16,059 bases of DNA from the NCBI GenBank assembly GCA_002403175.1, contig DHHG01000254.1, forward strand, positions 1 through 16,059, in the 5' to 3' direction. Of the stretch, positions 12,898 through 16,059 are shown piece after piece (the first letter of the stretch is position 1; each line of letters opens with the position of its first letter). Source of the stretch: Syntrophaceae bacterium UBA4778 (GTDB lineage Bacteria; Desulfobacterota; Syntrophia; Syntrophales; UBA4778). The notes under the pieces were generated by a model that saw only the letters and a program-made list of their open reading frames with translations, ran no database searches and had not been told where the DNA came from. The position numbers were made by a program, and so were the translations under genes.

Positions 12898-13926
12898 TTA
12901 CAGATCTATGTGGTCCAATACGGCATTGGAGTCAAGGGTAACGAGAGCTGAGGCCCAGGACAGTCCCACTCCATAAGCCAAGAGCATCATTTTCAGCGAA
13001 TGATCGCGAGGTCGCTCCAACTCCCCCCGTGTGATGGTAAGGGGGATTGAAGGCCCCCCCGTATTGCCGTATTCACGCAAGGTTAAAGGAACTTTTGAAC
13101 TTGGTATTTTAAGCTTGGATATAATGTGGCGAATAATAAACTGATTCGCCTGATGAAAAACGAAATAATCAATCTCTTTCTCGGCAACTCCCGAGTATTC
13201 CATGGTTTGCAGAATCAGGGGAGGAACTTTGTCTATGGTAAAGGTAAAGATACTGGCTCCATTCATCTTTAAGTAATATTGGCGAAGATCATCACTGAAT
13301 CGCTTTCGAAACCCGCCGGCCTCAATAATCATATCCTTGTAGCCCTTGCCGTCTGTATGGAGCAGAAAGAAAAATTCATCGGAACTGCCCGGATCCAGAG
13401 ACTCCAGTGCTGTTGCAGAACCGGCATCACTGAACAGGAGCGCAGTGGATCGGTCGGACTTGTCGGCGAATCGGCCGGCTGTTTCGCCGTGGAGAAGAAG
13501 AATGCGCTGAAAAGCGCCGCTTTGGAGCATCATTGAGGCGAGCCATAACCCGTAGACATAGCCTGAGCAACCCAACCCGACGTCAAAGCTCGCGCAATGA
13601 TTTGAGAGTCCAAGATGGTTATGAATAACGCATGAAGTCGATGGAAGGAGGTAATCCGGTGACTGTGTTACCATTATCAGCGCGTCTATCGATTCTCGCT
13701 CCCATTGTAATGTTTCGACAACAAGGTCAGCCGCCGGGATGCACAAGTCACTGCTGCAGGTTTCATCATCAGCGAGCCTGCGAGTGTACACACCTGCCAT
13801 TCCAACAACCTTGCGCACCTCATCCTTGGGGAAAGATGAAGTGTCTGTAAGGTTGTCAAAACGGCTGCCGGGAGTACACGTTGCGATTGCAGCAATTCTT
13901 GATCCTTGTGTTCTTGTTGCAGGCAT
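12898..13926 (-). CDS. 3-oxoacyl-ACP synthase III (KASIII/FabH family)
   Basis: 342 aa thiolase-fold condensing enzyme. The triad is C120 (DVGLGCSGYVYGL), H258 (VFHQANQF) and N288 (EYGNTGGPSIP), all intact, as in FabH. GMAGVYTRRLADD near residue 42 and HGETAGRFAD near 146 are further KASIII segments, and the usual C-terminal GVGLSWA is present. It condenses a CoA- or ACP-bound starter acyl group with malonyl-ACP. No KASI/II (FabF) gene is visible, so this enzyme would be the only condenser in the run. The start ATG 13926 lacks an obvious Shine-Dalgarno. It is the first gene after the promoter at 14155-14183, with a leader of about 220 bases containing a family B hairpin. Confidence 0.9.
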   Translation of the reverse strand: MPATRTQGSRIAAIATCTPGSRFDNLTDTSSFPKDEVRKVVGMAGVYTRRLADDETCSSDLCIPAADLVVETLQWERESIDALIMVTQSPDYLLPSTSCVIHNHLGLSNHCASFDVGLGCSGYVYGLWLASMMLQSGAFQRILLLHGETAGRFADKSDRSTALLFSDAGSATALESLDPGSSDEFFFLLHTDGKGYKDMIIEAGGFRKRFSDDLRQYYLKMNGASIFTFTIDKVPPLILQTMEYSGVAEKEIDYFVFHQANQFIIRHIISKLKIPSSKVPLTLREYGNTGGPSIPLTITRGELERPRDHSLKMMLLAYGVGLSWASALVTLDSNAVLDHIDL

Positions 13927-13980
13927 AGTAATTACATAACTCTAAACGTGATTTGGCGACCTTTGCACAACGTACGTTTT

Positions 13981-14089
13981 GTCATTTCGACCGCAGGGAG
14001 AAATCTTGAAAGCCATTGATAAATCATAAGATTGTCACGTCGCTTCCCCGTCACGTTGTTCAGGGCTGTGGCTCACCCTCACAATGACA
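13981..14089. repeat. Interspersed hairpin repeat family B, copy 2
   Basis: The unit begins GTCATTTCGACCGCAGGGAG and ends ACAATGACA, the inverse of its start. AATCTT and AAGATT pair inside. It is the same family as 6837-6923 with an added middle segment (TTGTTCAGGGCTGTGGCTCA) that is also present at 8981-9055. It lies in the predicted leader of the KASIII mRNA. The rest of the 304-bp gap 13927-14230 contains the promoter and no gene. Confidence 0.85.
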
Positions 14090-14154
14090 CGATGTGTAGT
14101 CTTGCAAAGGTTTCATTTGACTTTATTGATGAGCAAATGTTTTTTTATTGCGCG

Positions 14155-14183
14155 ACTATAAGAAAGAGTCCATTACGTGTCAA
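14155..14183 (-). promoter_or_regulatory. Sigma70-type promoter driving the KASIII-to-ACP genes
   Basis: On the - strand TTGACA (14183-14178) is separated by exactly 17 bases from TATAGT (14160-14155). This is a consensus -35 box and a near-consensus -10 box at ideal spacing, pointing towards KASIII, with a start expected near 14148. It lies 48 bp after the ligase stop codon. Confidence 0.75.
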
Positions 14184-14230
14184 GGGAAATTACCCAGTTT
14201 ATTTCCGACAGTCGGGAATTCGTTTTGATA

Positions 14231-15811
14231 TTAATAATCGGAAGGTACAACAGATTTCTTTACAATCTCCATGATCTTTTCTTTGTCGATTTTCCCACTT
14301 GACACTTTAGGTATCGAAGACACCAATAGTATTGTTGCCGGAACTTTATATCTCGGCATACGCTGGGCGCACGCGGCAAGAATAGTCTGCCCGTCTATAC
14401 GTTGCTCCCTGGCAACGGCAACGGCAATTAATTTGTGCCCGAGTAATTTGTCCGGGTATCCTGCAACAAAGGCCTCAACAACAAGGCCTGTTTCCAGAAT
14501 CATATCTTCAATTTCCTGGGTATTAATTCTATGCCCGCTGACTTTCAGCTGATTATCTTTTCTCCCGGCAACAAAAATAAAGCCATCCTGATCTTTATAT
14601 CCCAGATCTCCTGTATGGTAGCCATCCGCATCCAATACTTTTGCCGTTGCTACCGGGTCTTTCCAGTAACCTGCCATAATGCTTGGTCCGCGCGCGACCA
14701 GTTCTCCTACCGATCCCGCGGGCAGTTCAGTGCCTTGATCACCCAGTATTGTAATTGTCGTCTCGGGGATTGCTATACCTACGGATTCCATTTTACTTTC
14801 ATAAAAACGGGGGTCCAGGTAGGTGAGCCTCGCGGAAGCCTCTGTTGCTCCATACATAATAAAGATTTTTGTGTGTTCCGGAAGCGCCTGGCGCAAATCT
14901 ATTTTAAGCTGCTTTGCCATGTGGCCGCCGGCCTGTGAACAATACCGAAGATGGGACAGGTTGTCGCGATAACTTGACAGGGGTGAACGGTGTAATAGAT
15001 AGGCATAGGTTGATGGTACACCGGAAAAACCGGTTACTTTTTCCTCCACCATTTGCTTTAACACCGTTGCCGGGTATAAAAATGTAGTATTAATCACTAC
15101 CGTGCCTCCTACGGCAAAATGGGTGTTTAATAGCGATTTTCCCATGACATAGAAAAATGGAAGCACGACCATCTGTATATCATTACTGGAAAGTTCAAGG
15201 TATTGACATATTGCGTGAGTGTTAGAGACTATGTTTCGATGGGAGAGCATTACGCCTTTCGGTGTTCCCATTGAGCCGGAAGTATAAATGATACTTGCTA
15301 ATGAATCCCCTTCTACCGGGATACCGGGGTTTTCAACACACTCATTGTTCACAATCTCATCCCAGGAAATTATCCTGAAAGAGGCATCAGACCAGTTTAG
15401 TTTCGGATTTTTAATGAGCACTTTTTGAAGTCCGTGCCTCTGGGTTTCGCTTCTTTTTAAAAGTTTTTCAAATATCGACGAAGTGATAATAATTTTGGGT
15501 GTCGTTTCTGTTACAATAAGCTCTACCCCGGTTTCTTTGATATCGGTACTGAGGGGTACGGGCACTGCACCGGCTTTCAATGTGCCATAATAACTTACGA
15601 TATATTCAAGGCTGTTTTCCAGGAGCAATGCAACTCGTTCACCTCTGGTAATTCCCCATTCGATAAGCGCGCGAGCGAGGCAGTTTGCCTGATTGTTAAT
15701 TTCTTTATAGGTAACCCGCTGTTTCTGATAGACCAGGGCAACCTTATCAGGGTATCTGCTGCTGCTCTGCTCTAAGAATTGATGTATGTAGTTATGAGAA
15801 TAAAGATCCAT
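14231..15811 (-). CDS. Acyl-AMP/acyl-CoA ligase (ANL superfamily, AMP-binding)
   Basis: 526 aa adenylating enzyme that activates a carboxylic acid with ATP and passes it to CoA or to an ACP. The P-loop YTSGSMGTPKG is at 176-186; MYGATEASARLTYL is the A5-type motif; DGYHTGDLGYKDQDGFI then AGRKDNQLKVSGHRI is the hinge region; catalytic K507 is in VSSGKIDK. It has both the large and the small C-terminal domain and no carrier domain. The aliphatic acid cannot be named from sequence, but ACPs and KASIII nearby suggest it loads a starter; it also resembles ligases linked to exosortase-type polysaccharide loci. Start ATG 15811 fits the family N-terminus, but no ribosome binding site is visible and a GC-rich hairpin (15837-15852) sits just upstream. 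Upstream genes, if any, lie outside the window. Confidence 0.9.
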   Translation of the reverse strand: MDLYSHNYIHQFLEQSSSRYPDKVALVYQKQRVTYKEINNQANCLARALIEWGITRGERVALLLENSLEYIVSYYGTLKAGAVPVPLSTDIKETGVELIVTETTPKIIITSSIFEKLLKRSETQRHGLQKVLIKNPKLNWSDASFRIISWDEIVNNECVENPGIPVEGDSLASIIYTSGSMGTPKGVMLSHRNIVSNTHAICQYLELSSNDIQMVVLPFFYVMGKSLLNTHFAVGGTVVINTTFLYPATVLKQMVEEKVTGFSGVPSTYAYLLHRSPLSSYRDNLSHLRYCSQAGGHMAKQLKIDLRQALPEHTKIFIMYGATEASARLTYLDPRFYESKMESVGIAIPETTITILGDQGTELPAGSVGELVARGPSIMAGYWKDPVATAKVLDADGYHTGDLGYKDQDGFIFVAGRKDNQLKVSGHRINTQEIEDMILETGLVVEAFVAGYPDKLLGHKLIAVAVAREQRIDGQTILAACAQRMPRYKVPATILLVSSIPKVSSGKIDKEKIMEIVKKSVVPSDY

Positions 15812-15816
15812 TTTGT

Positions 15817-16059
15817 ATGAAATCTGGGGTGGCTGTCCCCCGCTGGCGGGGGTTGGGGGTGGTTATATTTCCTCTGCAAAATCCCACTGAATCTCCCTTT
15901 ACGAAAGGGAGACTTGATAGGTGCTTCATGGTCCCCAGCTACTGGAAGTCAGGAGTGCCTGTCCCCCTCTGGTTGATGTCAGGGATGCCTATTCAACAGA
16001 GGCGGACAAAGGGGGTGGCTGTCCCCCGCTGGCGGGAGACTGTGTCATAATTCCCAGAG
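15817..16059. repeat. Right-edge block of GC-rich repeats
   Basis: A 25-bp unit GGGGTGGCTGTCCCCCGCTG then GCGGG occurs identically at 15826-15850 and 16012-16036. Degenerate relatives lie between them at about 15948-15972 (TCAGGAGTGCCTGTCCCCCT) and about 15978-16004 (TCAGGGATGCCTATTCAACA). The unit's CCCCCG/CGGGGG arms (15837-15842 and 15847-15852) form a strong hairpin. No gene is supported here; the + strand open frame is repeat-encoded. Confidence 0.8.
15880..15920 (-). repeat. Family A-like palindrome within the right-edge block
   Basis: AAATCCCACTGAATCTCCCT begins the unit; CTCCCTTT (15893-15900) pairs perfectly with AAAGGGAG (15904-15911) around ACG. Its order matches family A copy 2 (AAATCCCCC, spacer, CCCCCTTT, AAAGGGGG), so it is in the - orientation. 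Confidence 0.65.

Noticed and set aside
15817..16050. 77-residue + strand open frame at the right edge
   Set aside because: The translation is repetitive (VAVPRWR-type units) and reflects the underlying DNA repeats.

Overview
The window looks like a chromosomal segment of a Gram-negative, Deltaproteobacteria-like (Desulfobacterota) bacterium. This is an inference from type II secretion (GspM/GspN) genes, a VanZ-LamG protein, cell-surface polysaccharide genes, and an abundance of short interspersed palindromic repeats. No rRNA, tRNA or CRISPR array was seen.

Left part (1-3900, + strand): the end of a type II secretion operon. A gspM-like gene open at the left edge is followed by gspN, then by a LamG-VanZ membrane protein overlapping the gspN end. 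A 437-bp unit separates gspM from gspN: a frameshifted DUF559-type endonuclease gene between inverted copies of a palindromic repeat. A further copy of the same repeat abuts the start of gspN, which has no ordinary start codon, and a different GC-rich palindrome lies in frame inside gspN. After a terminator and a cluster of stem-loops comes a single receiver-domain response regulator with a C-terminal membrane anchor.

Right part (3976-15811, all - strand, so read right to left): a long biosynthetic run. In transcription order it encodes an acyl-AMP ligase, a KASIII-type condensing enzyme, a FabG-type ketoreductase, an acyl carrier protein, a FabZ-type dehydratase, a FabL-type enoyl reductase, a small unknown ORF, a left-handed beta-helix acyltransferase with an extra C-terminal domain, and a second acyl carrier protein. 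Then follow a glutamine-dependent asparagine synthetase, a NadE-type amide synthetase and a nucleotide-sugar dehydrogenase. The first nine could form a self-contained type II fatty-acid elongation cycle: starter activation, condensation, two reductions, dehydration, carrier and acyl transfer. The last three could make and amidate a nucleotide-sugar uronic acid. My inference is that the locus makes a special acyl chain and attaches it to a sugar or surface glycan; the product is unknown.

Three gaps in this run, between the ligase and KASIII, between the second carrier and AsnB, and between AsnB and NadE, each hold a copy of one hairpin-forming repeat family. The first also has a near-consensus sigma70-type promoter upstream of KASIII. 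The right edge (15817-16059) is a patchwork of GC-rich repeats.
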